Source of the DNA: Chara braunii
Lineage: Eukaryota > Streptophyta > Charophyceae > Charales > Characeae
Direction: 5' to 3'
Length of the DNA stretch: 27,119 nucleotides
Assembly: GCA_003427395.1 (NCBI GenBank)
Contig: BFEA01000418.1
Location: forward strand, 1,163,268-1,190,386
The translations under genes were made by a program, and so were the position numbers. The notes beneath the pieces are model-generated. The model saw only the letters and a program-made list of their open reading frames with translations, searched no databases and was not told where the DNA came from. Every line of letters begins with the position of its first letter. Positions within the stretch are counted from its first letter, which is position 1. Below, one piece after another: positions 18,241-27,119 of the stretch.

Positions 18241-20010
18241 TATCTGATTCTTACAGCGACAACACTATTTCACGACAGTAACGGCCGTATTTTTGCACTA
18301 AGTGGAGGTGGGACGTTGACACAGAGGAGGGTGACGCCGCGGAGACGCTGTGCTTTAGAGCTAAGTGGCGGTAACGAGAAAACGTCACCGGATTATTGGA
18401 AGGTGATTGGTGCTGAGAGGGTACTCTAGCAAGCGGTCGTCAAGGAGAGTGGTGTCAATCACTTTTCTGACGACTGGGTGTGACGACCTTCTCGTGAAGA
18501 GAGCGTAATTCTATACGGCTTTCTTGAGTGGGCCGGATCAAACTTCACTCAAGGTCAGTTGAATGACTCAGACTTCCTTTCACGCTTGTGTGGACCCGCA
18601 CTTTGCTTGACCCTGTTCGTTTTGAATATTCAAAAGAAAAGGTAGAGGAAAGTTGCGCAAGTCATGCATGTGAATGGAAAAGTTTGACTCGAGTATGAGA
18701 TTGTATTGTTTTCTTTTGAACGTGTTTTCTTTGCGGTCTGTGCAGGTAGGTAGAGGGATGCTTACAGAGGAGATTGATTATGTCTATTTGAAATGAAGGA
18801 ATGAATTGTCTTCTTTCTACCTTTCACCTGTCTGCTTGTCAAAAAGAACTTATTGTTTTTGAAAAATGTTATTCAACGTGTGTCGTAAAATGGATTCTAT
18901 TGAAATAAAGCAGATAAGGTCAAACGAATTTAGCTTTTCCCAAGGATTGACACATTCTATCCCGAACGACCTTATCTACATGTACCTGTCTAAATGATTT
19001 TCATTTTCTTTATCTCTTCTGATTTCTTTTCGTCTAAGTTACCCCGGAACTTGGGAGAAATAAAAAAAATATATGAAAGCTACTTGTGGTGGACGCATCC
19101 ACTATCTCTAGGAAGCATCTGGGGCGGGGGTTCGTTGCTTCAGGAGTCGACTCTGTTATCGACCTAGAGTGGACCGTTCTACGGGGGGTACTTGCCAATT
19201 CGGTGGAGACGGTCCAAATTCTGAGATTTGAGTCTTGTGCTCGGACGAGGAGGAGAAGTACCCCAAACCACTTCCTAGAGGAAGAGGCATGCTTCATGTC
19301 AAGCAATGCCCCTGATCAAGAATCATGTGCAAGCGGTTTTTCATCCAAAAAGATTGGAAATGGACGAAGACAGGTATGCTCGTCGAATCTTAGATCAGCG
19401 ATAGGATGGAATGAATGAATTTAGCAACGCGTCCATCCAGTCAAAACTGAGGTTGTCCAACTACCATGTTGGTAACGTCAATGTTATTTTCGATTAGCCA
19501 ACTTTTCGTTGGCAATTGTTTTGATTGTTTTGTGGTATTCGACCTGAGGCGGCCGGATAGTTTTTGATCTTGTGTTATTGGATGTATGAGATGATGATTT
19601 GTATTTTTTTCAGTTATTTTTTCATATTGGGAATATTTATTCGTGTCGGCTACGGTCGATTCCTTTTTATATAATTATATATATGGTTGTCGTAACTTTC
19701 GTTTGACTTTATGTTTAAGGGACTAGGATTAATGAAAGGTTTTCACGATTGGTTGAGACTGTCCTAGTCGACCGGCGTACGTTTCGTACTTGGGATATCA
19801 ACGCCCTAGGGGACGAACGGCGTTCGGGTTCACTCGGCGTTAGCCAAACATTTCTTATAATGCAGCGAGACGAGCAAACGCCCTCGGCTGATCTACCTTT
19901 GCGATTGCATTTAAAAGCCTTCGCACGTGGGTCAGTAGCTCGGTAGGGATACGCCCCTAAGGGTGGTGACAGTCCCTTGGGGAAATAAGCTTATGCCCCG
20001 CGGGAACCTA
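18241..20010. other. No gene recognised
   Basis: Mixed-composition DNA. A 110-codon + frame at 19086-19418 contains an internal GTATGC donor-like site at 19372, but has no recognisable motif and the opposite strand is equally open. Minus-strand sequence at 19430-20010 continues, with many stops, from the gag relic to the right. Nothing stronger can be said. Confidence 0.45.
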
Positions 20011-20328
20011 TCATGTCGTAGGGGACCACGGGATGTATAGCTGGCGCACCCAGCTAGAGCGGCGAAGGAGCGATGCAACCACGCCCGTCTCAGCAGTTCG
20101 CGGGATACTTAGCGTCGTTCCCGAGTTGTCTCTCGATCTTGATTTTTTTTGCTTACTCCTGCGTGACATGGCCGGGAGGGCTCTCGTTCGCGCGAGGGCC
20201 GATGAGCTCGACAGCAGGATGCGGTGATCTAAGGCTCGGACGATGTCGAGCATATCGATCTTTCTAGTGATGAACTCGTGGCCACCGAATTCCATCTCAC
20301 CGGGGGATGGTCGCCATTTCGAGATCTC
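20011..20328 (-). pseudogene. 3' continuation of gag relic 1, unidentified
   Basis: In the same frame as the gag relic upstream, after a TAA at 20329-20331, a further open stretch of about 94 codons begins at ATG 20295 (MEFGGHEFITRKIDMLD) and ends at 20011. It is Arg/Ser-rich near the middle. It lacks the DTG/DSG motif expected of a retroviral-type protease, and I cannot assign a function. Keeping the frame across the stop suggests it was once part of the same polyprotein. Confidence 0.35.
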
Positions 20329-21765
20329 TTATTCGTCATCCGCCGGTTGGATCGCCCCTATCATACCCAGCTCCGGATATCCCAAGGAGAGGAACTGATC
20401 GAGTGGGATGAGCTCCACGGCCTCGTCGGTAGCAACTGCTGTCGGTACTGCTCCATCAATTTCCTCTAATACCGTCCCTACCCGTCTAGGTCCGTTAGCC
20501 AGGGGGGCTGCCGCTGCTGGGGCTGCCCCTATTCGTACTTGTCGCTGGTGATAGTCTCTTGCCAGGTGGCCGGGTTGATGGCAGGTATAACACGTGTCAG
20601 TTCAGGGAGTCGTGCCCGCACCAGTCCCCGTGGCTGCGGTGGCAGGCGCTCCAACAGGAAGGGGGGCGGCGCGAACGTTAATGGGACGCATGGAGCGCAT
20701 CAGTGATTCCATTCGGGCGTTATACTCACGCTGCTCCTTCTTGTTTTCTTGCATAAGGCTGGCCAGTATTGCGTTTGACTCGTCCGCCTTCCCCGCCGGG
20801 GCGGGTATGTGTGCCGACGCTCTTGCCGCTAAGGGTCCCGCTCCCTGATCAAGAGGGGGTTACTGAGTTGCCACCTATTCCAGATAGGTGACAGGTCCTG
20901 ATACAAAACCCATATTTCCAAATTTGTGTTGAAGTGCGGCGAATTCCATCTTTGCTCTGGTTAGTTCCGTGGAATCCCCTTCTTTAGCGCGGTCATCTCG
21001 TTCGAGGAAGTTGGCAGCGAATTTTCGCTCCATCTCCTCTGCTGCGTCCATGATCTGTGTCATGGTAAAGGTAATGCGGGAAAACTGTTTTCGCAACTTG
21101 GCCCGTATTGCTCTGCTTCGGAGCCCGTCTATGAAGAAGTCTCTTCCTACATTTTCGTCTCTCTGAGATTTTACGAACAATCGGTAAAATCGACTGCGAT
21201 ATTCCGCAATAGATTCGAGGGGCTTATGTACTCGGTCTTTGATCATGAAGAACGCTTGCTCCGGGTGAATGTAGTCGAATCTATTAAGGAAATCTCTCTC
21301 AAAGCTAGGGAGGTCAATCCATACGTAGGTGCTGAACCAATGGTGGGCATCACCCCCAAGTCGGGGGGGGATATTAATTCTCGCCTCGTCGTTATCGTAC
21401 TGCTGTGCTCGGAGAGTGGCAAGCCACGCTCCTGCCAGATGGTGCGTCGGGTCGAACAAATACAGATCTGGTGGGGCTACCGGAGCGCGAACACGTGCAA
21501 GCTGAGGGACGGGCTGGGGGGCGAGTACTGGGCCACCACCGGCCCCTCCCTGTGCCTGGTGAACCGACGCTTGATTAGCATTGGCCTGATTAACGTTGGC
21601 CTGATTGACATTCATGTTGTCGGCTGATCTACCTGCAGACCGGCTTCTTGTTACTATAGGTTCGCGTGCCGACACGTTCCCTGGCGCAGACCGTCCCCTT
21701 TTTGGGGTCGCCAGGTCGGTCGAACTAAGAGAGCCGAGCCACTTGTCAATTCCTGGTCTTGACAC
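20329..21765 (-). pseudogene. LTR-retrotransposon gag relic 1 with three nonsense codons
   Basis: One continuous frame covers a gag-like protein. After an N-terminal region with four NVNQA-like pentapeptides (15-bp DNA repeats, about 21548-21615) comes a retrotransposon gag domain (DLPSFERDFLNRFDYIHPEQ through GLRSRAIRAKLRKQF), then a linker and a zinc knuckle. Nonsense codons interrupt at 20875-20877 (TAG), 20860-20862 (TAA) and 20602-20604 (TGA). The frame picks up in register each time, so these are point mutations. The knuckle (20551-20592) is C-x2-C-x4-H-x4-Y: the last cysteine is tyrosine. The longest open piece has a GTG at its start; the first ATG in frame is 51 codons in (MNVNQ). Gag packages element RNA in the cytoplasm. 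No protease, RT or integrase follows, so the element is truncated or non-autonomous. Confidence 0.8.
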
Positions 21766-21767
21766 CT

Positions 21768-21783
21768 GCCGGCTCCGATACCA
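21768..21783 (-). other. Primer binding site, initiator tRNA-Met type
   Basis: The minus strand reads TGGTATCGGAGCCGGC. Plant LTR elements typically use TGGTATCAGAGCCAGG, complementary to the 3' end of initiator tRNA-Met. This matches with two transitions and one further change in 16. It lies immediately upstream of gag relic 1 in the right orientation, so the 5' LTR should occupy positions above 21784. Confidence 0.65.
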
Positions 21784-23009
21784 ACCTCACGCCCAATGCG
21801 ACTTCCTGTTCGGAGTGTTAGTGGGACTGGAAGTGCGAAAAGGGGTGTGCCAAGGATTTTAGGAAAGTGGGGGCGGAATTCCAGGTCGGAACTGGAATCT
21901 CCTGTGTCAAGTTTCAAGGGTCGAAGTGCAAGTGTCCCTTTTGGCTCAAAGTTGGGGCGATGGTCGATCGTGTGGCCTGGGCCGGGGTGGGGCACTACGG
22001 GTGTCTCTGTGGGAACACTTGTACCGCTGCCGACCGTCGCAAGCTTCGAAGTCTGACGAAGACGAGCTGGGTGCTCGTCGCTCGGTCCCCGGGCGGGTTC
22101 GTTGCGTGACCCTTGCCTGTCGATACTCGCCAGGCTGCCGATTCTTCAAGCACGGGGCGGGGCCAGAACCGGGCTATGGAATCCAAGGGGATCACGAGTA
22201 ACCGATGGTAAGGGAGGACGGTATAGTAGGGAGGGAAGTCAGTGGTGATCGCAACAAAGCCTGGGGAGGGACTAGAAGATAGCACATAAAGAAGTCCCTG
22301 GAGTCATCATGAGGCAATCAGCCTTCCTCAGCGCCAAATAGCGCCAATGAAGACAGGAGTACCTAGTAAAGACAATCTTCGGCAGAAAGCCCTGCATGTT
22401 TCGACCAGCGCCGAATACTGGTCATCATCAGGGGCAACCACATGAGTTCAGGATGACAATAGCCACACTCCTGCTGGAATAAATAGGAAAACTCAGTGTA
22501 GACATGAGTAGAGGATATGAGAAAACTTATCTAAGGAGATCGTCGATGTCGCCCAATCTAGAGAATCCATAATGCCATAGCATCCATCTTAGATGTGTAG
22601 AATAGTAGTATCGAACTGGGAACGAAAGTAACGGGGCCGCCGCCAGAGGATAGGACAACATGTTAATGGCTTGAGCGGAGAGTAGGGAGGTTGGGGATGT
22701 AAGATCGTGGAAGGTAGGAGGTCGGAAGGAGCGAATACACAGCCGGGTAGAGCAAAGTGCGCAGCAGCAGCGTAGTGAGGAGACCGAGAATATCGGGGGC
22801 GGAAAGCAGGAGGTCGAGGTAGGATATGAAGGCCAGCGAATGCACAGCCAGACGGAGCAGAGCGCGATAGCAGCCGTGCACTGATGTCGGGAATAGGGAG
22901 GGCGGCAGAGATGAGGGAAGAAGACTCGAAGATACTAGTTCATATATAAGAGTCGGAAGCTGAATCAGAGCCACAGTCGGAAGAGGGAGCGGCGAGGGAA
23001 GCACAGACA
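21784..23009. other. Expected 5' LTR of relic 1 plus unassigned DNA; no gene
   Basis: The DNA next to the primer binding site should be LTR, but I found no second copy to the left of the gag relic, so the LTR limits cannot be set. Short frames on both strands have no recognised domain. Confidence 0.4.
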
Positions 23010-23440
23010 TCCATGCCAGAACCGGTTTTTATAAATGAGCCTAAACTATCTGTTCCTACCTGGGGATCGAGGCCGATACGGAGATTTTCCAAAAATGCCT
23101 ATACTGACTGAACCCTATCGGAAGATAGGCCAGATTCAAATTTTCTTTAAAAAGCCTACCCTGTGTATACCTACTGGGAAATGAGCCAGATTCTGAACTT
23201 TTTAGACTGACAAAAAACCCCCGCCGCCGGAACCCGCTAGGCCAGACGTCCATGCCAGGATCGGAAAGCAAGCCTAAACTATTTGTACCTTACGTTGTCT
23301 GAACCCTACCGAGAGTCGGGCTAGATTCAAAAAAGGCCTACACTGTCCATACCTTACCAGGAATCGAGGCAGGTTCGGAACTTTAAGGCTTATGACAAAC
23401 AGACCCCCGTCGTCGTCACTCGTTTGGCCTCGATTTCGAA
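23010..23440. repeat. Tandem duplication of ~240-bp unit
   Basis: Unit 1 starts at about 23010 and unit 2 at 23250, both with (A/G)TCCATGCCAG. Aligned blocks follow in order: AGCCTAAACTAT, TGAACCCTA(T/C)CG, AGATTCAAA, TACC(A/T)..., GACAAA-CCCCCG(C/T)CG. Unit 2 is shorter through small deletions. Confidence 0.8.
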
Positions 23441-23508
23441 ATATCAATTTCAGGGGTAGCTATCAGAATATCTGCCTAGCCTGAGTGCTACAAGGGCAAA
23501 AAAAAATT

Positions 23509-25362
23509 TCAACCCCAACCACCTGCATTCGAAAAAGGCCTTGAAACTTGGCTAAACGAAGCTCTCGACTGTTTGCCCTGGCCTTTCAATGGGCAGGCTA
23601 GTGTCGCATGGAGGTCACTATTGCACCATAGGCAATAATGGAATCTTGTGCGTGCGTTGAAAGCTTGCTCAGAGATGCCGTATTGGGACCAAGGGGCTGG
23701 AGCTGCTGCGCCGGGCCCGGGGCTAGATGGAGTGTGTCTCTTCGTCTTGCCGCGTCCTCGGCCTGTGCCGGGGCGGCCAGTGCCGGCTACCTTCCTGGGC
23801 GGCTGCGAGTCTGTCTCCTTCATTGGCAGACGCAGCCTCGCTGATTTGGTCAAACGGCGTTGCTGCCGCGACCACGGCCACTCTTGGCCGATGCTGGTCC
23901 CTGCTCGGGCCTGCCGCAGACGAACGGAGGTTATTAGCCTCCTTGTTCGTAATGATGATCTGCGCGGCCTTGTCAAAAAGTTCCGCCGTAGTCGTCAAGG
24001 TGTCCTCGACGTGAGTCAGGGCATTGCTTAATGCCGGACATGACCTTGATATGAAGTAGTGGCGGATGGCCTTGAAGCCCATCTGGATGTCTGGGACTAA
24101 CGTCAAGCGTTGGTACTCGGCGATCCACTCGATACTTGGCAGTGTGCCTTGCTCGAAGACCATGAGCTTGTCCGTAACCTTGATCTCGGGCGGCTCGACT
24201 TGGAACCGCTTGTGCCACGCCGCCTTCAGATCATCCCAACTGATCTTGGTGTGCAAGTCGTTAGCTATCACTCCGTACTTGGACAAGAGGTTGTCCAACC
24301 AAGCCTGGCACGCGCCCCCTTAGCGAGAGTATAAGTATGTGTGGTGCTTGTGTTCTTTGACGTTGTGTAGCTGTAGCGTGAGCTCGAACTTGCGGAACCA
24401 TGGAACCGGATCTGTCTTCGTCGAGTCGCAGAAGATCTCCTGCCCGTCGAACTTTGGAGTTGTCTCGCGCTGTTCCGGACTCGAGGTGTTGGCTGTGGTG
24501 CAGATCCGCTATTCCAACTGTTGTGTTGCGGTCTGCTGTAATTGTACGCCATCCTTGAGGGAGCCGACGTCCATCTCCAATGCTTCGAGGCGATTGGAGG
24601 TATTGGAAGAGCTTGCATCGGGGGCAGCGACAGGTCGCTGCTCCAGCTGCTGAAGGCGGCCTTGGACTTGAGCTAGCGAGTCGTCGAGGCTGTGGATATC
24701 CTCCTGCAGTGTAATGCAAATTGCCAGGAGGTCTGTGAGATGGGAGAGGAGGAGAGCGATCTTGTTTTCGCTATCCTCCATCTTGCCATTCTCGGCCTCG
24801 GTCCTCCATTCCGCTGCCATTGTGAGCAAAGTCTGCTCTCCGCTAAATATCTTCTCACGACGTTGGTTTCTTTCTTCATCGACAGCCCTTGCTGCTGCCT
24901 CGTCATGCTGGCGCTGTTGTTCAATTGCCAGCAGACGTGCCTGCTCGGCATCCTCTGCCTTCTTCTTCGCTGCTGCTGCTGCGTCATCTGCCCGTTTCTT
25001 TGTTTCGGTACTCCTGGCCAGCATCCGGGCCTGATAGGCCTCATCTGCTTCTCCGGACCTCTGGTCCATGACGGCTGTTTGTGAACGCAACAGCATAGAC
25101 CAGGCCGGGGCCTGCTGACGTGGTGTTCCCTGCTGCTGACGTGGCACTGCTGACGTGTCCTGCTGACGTGGTGTTCCCTGCTGCTGACGTGGCACTGCTG
25201 ACGTGTCCTGCTGACGTGGCCTGCTGACGTGGCCTGCTGACGTGGCCTGCTGATGTTGTCTACTGACGTGGTCTGCTGACGTAGCCTGCTGACGTGGTCT
25301 GCTGACGTGGCCTGCTGACGTGGCCACTCACCAATGCCGCCGCAGGGGGTACCTGGAGACAA
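23509..25362 (-). pseudogene. LTR-retrotransposon gag relic 2 (coiled-coil type), frameshifted
   Basis: Read right to left: an N-terminal region built on 13-bp repeats (25111-25325); an Ala/Glu/Lys/Gln-rich coiled coil (AAAAAKKKAEDAEQARLLA to LAQVQGRLQQLEQR); then KFDGQEIFCDSTKTDPVPWF and a gag domain (SWDDLKAAWHKRFQVEPPEI, GFKAIRHYFISRSCPAL). Nonsense codons occur at 24509-24511 (TAG) and 24320-24322 (TAA), in register both times. The frame then shifts once between about 23775 and 23815, after which KTKRHTPSSPGPGAAAPAPW and a zinc knuckle C-x2-C-x4-H-x4-C (23593-23634) follow. All four metal ligands are kept. The frame ends at 23509 with no protease or RT beyond. I recognise this gag architecture from charophyte genome proteins, which is memory rather than a search. 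Confidence 0.8.
25111..25325. repeat. 13-bp tandem repeat array inside gag relic 2
   Basis: Unit CTGCTGACGTGGC, with about fourteen copies, some shortened or joined by TGTTCCCTG. Because 13 is not a multiple of three, one frame cycles through all three readings, giving a 13-residue peptide period (ATSAGHVSRPRQQ) on the minus strand. Two minus frames remain open across it. Confidence 0.9.
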
Positions 25363-25872
25363 GCAGAGAAGGTAAGGCGAGAGGTGGCAACAACATAGGT
25401 GGGGAGGGGTGGGTGGGATAATCGTTCAGATAACACTCAGATAAGGAGCCACTAATCAAAACAGAATCCTAGTTTTGCACTTTGCAAAAAAAATTCGAGA
25501 AAAATAAAAATCCCAAGTTTTGCAAGTTCGTAGGTTTCCCAACCTCCCTTGAAGTGCGAAATGATCACTGAGAGAAAAAAAAAATTCGACTTCAGACTGC
25601 AAATGATTTACAGAACTGACTGACAGAATCCTAGTACTGCGAAAGAAAAAAAAATTCTCCGAAAAGAAATAAAATATTCGGACTTACTCAGATGAGAGTA
25701 TTCGCAGTTTGGAAAATAATACTGCAGGAGGGATTTCCCGTACCGTTTTCAGAAAAACGAATCCGGGTTCCCGGTCCACCGAAAAGCTGCAGCCCTACGG
25801 TGGATGTGCTGATGAAAGTCCAGAGAGGGAACTAAATCGAAGCAGCGCACCACATCATGGCTATGATAGAAC
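25326..25872. other. No gene; short direct repeat
   Basis: ACAGAATCCTAGT followed by an A-run and TTC(G/T) occurs at 25461-25516 and 25623-25678, 162 bp apart, suggesting a diverged tandem duplication. The + frame running from 25709 is antisense to the LINE relic and is not a gene. Confidence 0.5.
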
Positions 25873-26576
25873 TCAGTTATTTAGAGCTAATGTTCTACTG
25901 AGTTGTGATGTGTGTAGTCCCTGCCAACTATGCATTCGGTTGATCATTGGCGACATCAAAGAGGCTGCCGATGTGGGGCGACAACCTTTCATGCTCAAGT
26001 TGATCCCTAGAAAGCGAATGGGTGTGGATGGGTCCGCCCACCGTAAGCCCTCAGGGGAGAGTTCTTTCAAGAGAGGGGGGGGAGGGGGAGAGGAGGGGGG
26101 GGGGGAGAGAATGGGAATCTACTTGCCACCAACCTATTGTTTTGGACCAATCGACCTTCATTTCTGAAGCTCGTTCAAAGGCTTGGATTGCCCGTGGAAG
26201 AGCTTGAAAGAGGAGTTGGATGCTCTGATTAGGAATGTTAGATCATCGGCGAAGAGAAGGGTATTTGGCAGGTAGAGTGATTGTCCCCTTTCGTCTTTAA
26301 CGGATTCCAATCTTTCTATGGAGATGTCCTTTCTTAAGAAAGCGGCGATGGCCCCCATTAGGAAAAGGAAGATTGGGGCTGCCAGGGGGTCACCTTGTCG
26401 TACCGACCTTGTCATTTTGTACGACCTTTAACTTGGACTATGCCTCGGGCGTCGCTGTAGAGGATTCTCATCCATTTGTGAAAGTCCATGTCTACCCCCA
26501 TCCTCTCCATACAGATCTGAAGGAAGTCCCAGTTGACCTGGTCATATGCCTTGACAAAGTCGAAAAACAGGATGCT
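25873..26576 (-). pseudogene. LINE-type reverse transcriptase relic, frameshifted
   Basis: Four pieces in different frames add up to part of a non-LTR reverse transcriptase. Piece 1 (26412-26576): ILFFDFVKAYDQVNWDFL, containing the first catalytic aspartate block. Piece 2 (26210-26415): VRQGDPLAAPIFLF and LLFADDLTFLI, with the FADD catalytic box at 26242-26253. Piece 3 (26115-26215): ALPRAIQAFERASEMKVDWS with KTIGWW. Piece 4 (25873-26070): PIRFLGINLSMKG and LSRTLALNN, as in the segment after the RT domain. A C-tract (minus strand, 26077-26106) separates pieces 3 and 4. Target-primed reverse transcription in the nucleus is the family's role; this copy cannot encode it. The 5' end and endonuclease are not seen. 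Confidence 0.85.
26077..26106 (+). repeat. G-run tract, possible quadruplex
   Basis: Five or more runs of at least four G separated by single A or AGA. It lies inside the LINE relic. Confidence 0.7.
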
Positions 26577-26899
26577 CCCTGCTTACCCCACTTTGCTGGA
26601 AGGGCCTGGACGCAGTGGACGGCTCACAAATCTTTCCCATTCTCACGTGCAAGGCGGACGTAACCAACTGGCGTGTGGCAACTGTCTGGCGCCGACCAAG
26701 ATTTGCAAAAATTGACGAGTTCAGGGCGTATTGAGATTNCGGGGGCCCGCCTTCACGTAGGGCGTGCACGCGCCTGCTGCAGGGCCATATGCCGAGGGGT
26801 CAAACCCTTGCACCTGGATATCTTAATGTAATAACGATATAATAATAGTATTGATATTTGCTTTTCTTTTTGATGTGCTTTTGATGCCATGTTACTCAG

Positions 26900-27028
26900 A
26901 TAATCTGTACTAAGGTGCGTGATGGAAATAAGAGACTTGTGCGGTTGAAGGAGGGAAATCCACAAGGCCGCCATGTCATCATTGTGGATGACCTTGTGCA
27001 GTCTGGCAGTACGCTTGTCGAATGTCAG
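26900..27028 (+). CDS. PRS: Ribose-phosphate pyrophosphokinase, internal exon (plant class II)
   Basis: A 43-codon exon lies between an acceptor (polypyrimidine, then GTTACTCAG ending 26899) and a donor (CAG|GTATGT at 27029), in phase 0 at both ends. The peptide begins [20 protein letters not shown] and continues with the PRPP-binding loop [14 protein letters not shown] (from about residue 26). The enzyme transfers pyrophosphate from ATP to ribose-5-phosphate to make PRPP for purine, pyrimidine, histidine and tryptophan synthesis. The [14 protein letters not shown] form of the loop is typical of plant class II enzymes (PRS3/PRS4 of Arabidopsis) rather than the DDMADT form of class I. No other exon of the gene is in the window. 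The upstream intron or flank contains the antisense LINE relic, and the downstream intron carries a (TG)n run. Confidence 0.9.
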
Positions 27029-27073
27029 GTATGTCGAAGTCAGTCCTGTCTCAGCTATCCTTCTAATATCCTG

Positions 27074-27076
<3 letters not shown>

Positions 27077-27119
<43 letters not shown>
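27077..27119. repeat. (TG)n microsatellite reaching the window end
   Basis: Perfect TG dinucleotide run of at least 43 bp. It lies about 48 bp into the intron after the kinase exon and continues past the last base. Confidence 0.95.

Noticed and set aside
17487-18281. Several frames of 100-220 codons over the 54-bp array
   Set aside because: Five frames are open at once because the unit is a multiple of three and lacks stops; this is a repeat property and includes assembly Ns.
19086-19418. 110-codon + frame with a GT donor-like site
   Set aside because: No recognisable motif, no convincing acceptor, and the opposite strand is open over the same interval.
25709-26167. 152-codon + strand frame
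   Set aside because: It is antisense to the LINE reverse transcriptase relic and has no domain of its own.

Overview
The window looks like intergenic and intronic nuclear DNA from a large, repeat-rich green-lineage genome with scattered assembly gaps (single or paired N). The best host gene evidence is one internal exon at the right edge (26900-27028, + strand) encoding the PRPP-binding loop of a plant-type class II ribose-phosphate pyrophosphokinase. The two retrotransposon gag relics, especially the coiled-coil one at 23.5-25.4 kb, resemble retroelement proteins I associate with charophyte algae such as Chara braunii. That is recognition from memory, not a search result, so a charophyte source is an inference. 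Layout: 0-0.45 kb is a pyrimidine tract. 1.3-2.0 kb is an array of about 60-bp repeats with a 330-bp higher-order period. 2.38-3.63 kb is non-coding DNA packed with perfect short inverted repeats (hairpin island I). 3.7-5.3 kb is C-poor DNA with direct and tandem repeats. 5.6-7.6 kb is dominated by purine/pyrimidine tracts and microsatellites. 8.76-9.88 kb is a tandem duplication whose first copy is split by a 499-bp TA-flanked MITE, with the second copy preserving the empty site. 9.94-10.41 kb carries another direct repeat pair. From about 11.0 to 16.03 kb the DNA is strongly AT-rich and, on the + strand, G-poor. It contains open reading frames with plausible splice sites, including two clearly paralogous segments (12417-12912 and 13910-14399) of a protein family I do not recognise, interleaved with duplicated non-coding segments. 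16.05-17.75 kb is GC-richer and is hairpin island II, ending in a TATA box and then an array of 54-bp repeats (17787-18240) broken by Ns. 18.2-20.0 kb has nothing I can identify. 20.0-25.4 kb holds two decayed minus-strand LTR-retrotransposon gag regions without recognisable protease, reverse transcriptase or integrase. The first has a tRNA-iMet-like primer binding site upstream. 25.87-26.58 kb is a broken minus-strand LINE reverse transcriptase. Then comes the kinase exon and a (TG)n tract running off the end. The genes do not form an operon or pathway: one host exon, several transposon relics, and an unexplained low-GC segment. The two items most worth following are the hairpin islands, where unrelated stems are almost all perfect and which share short sequence tags with each other, and the duplicated unknown reading frames in the AT-rich segment.
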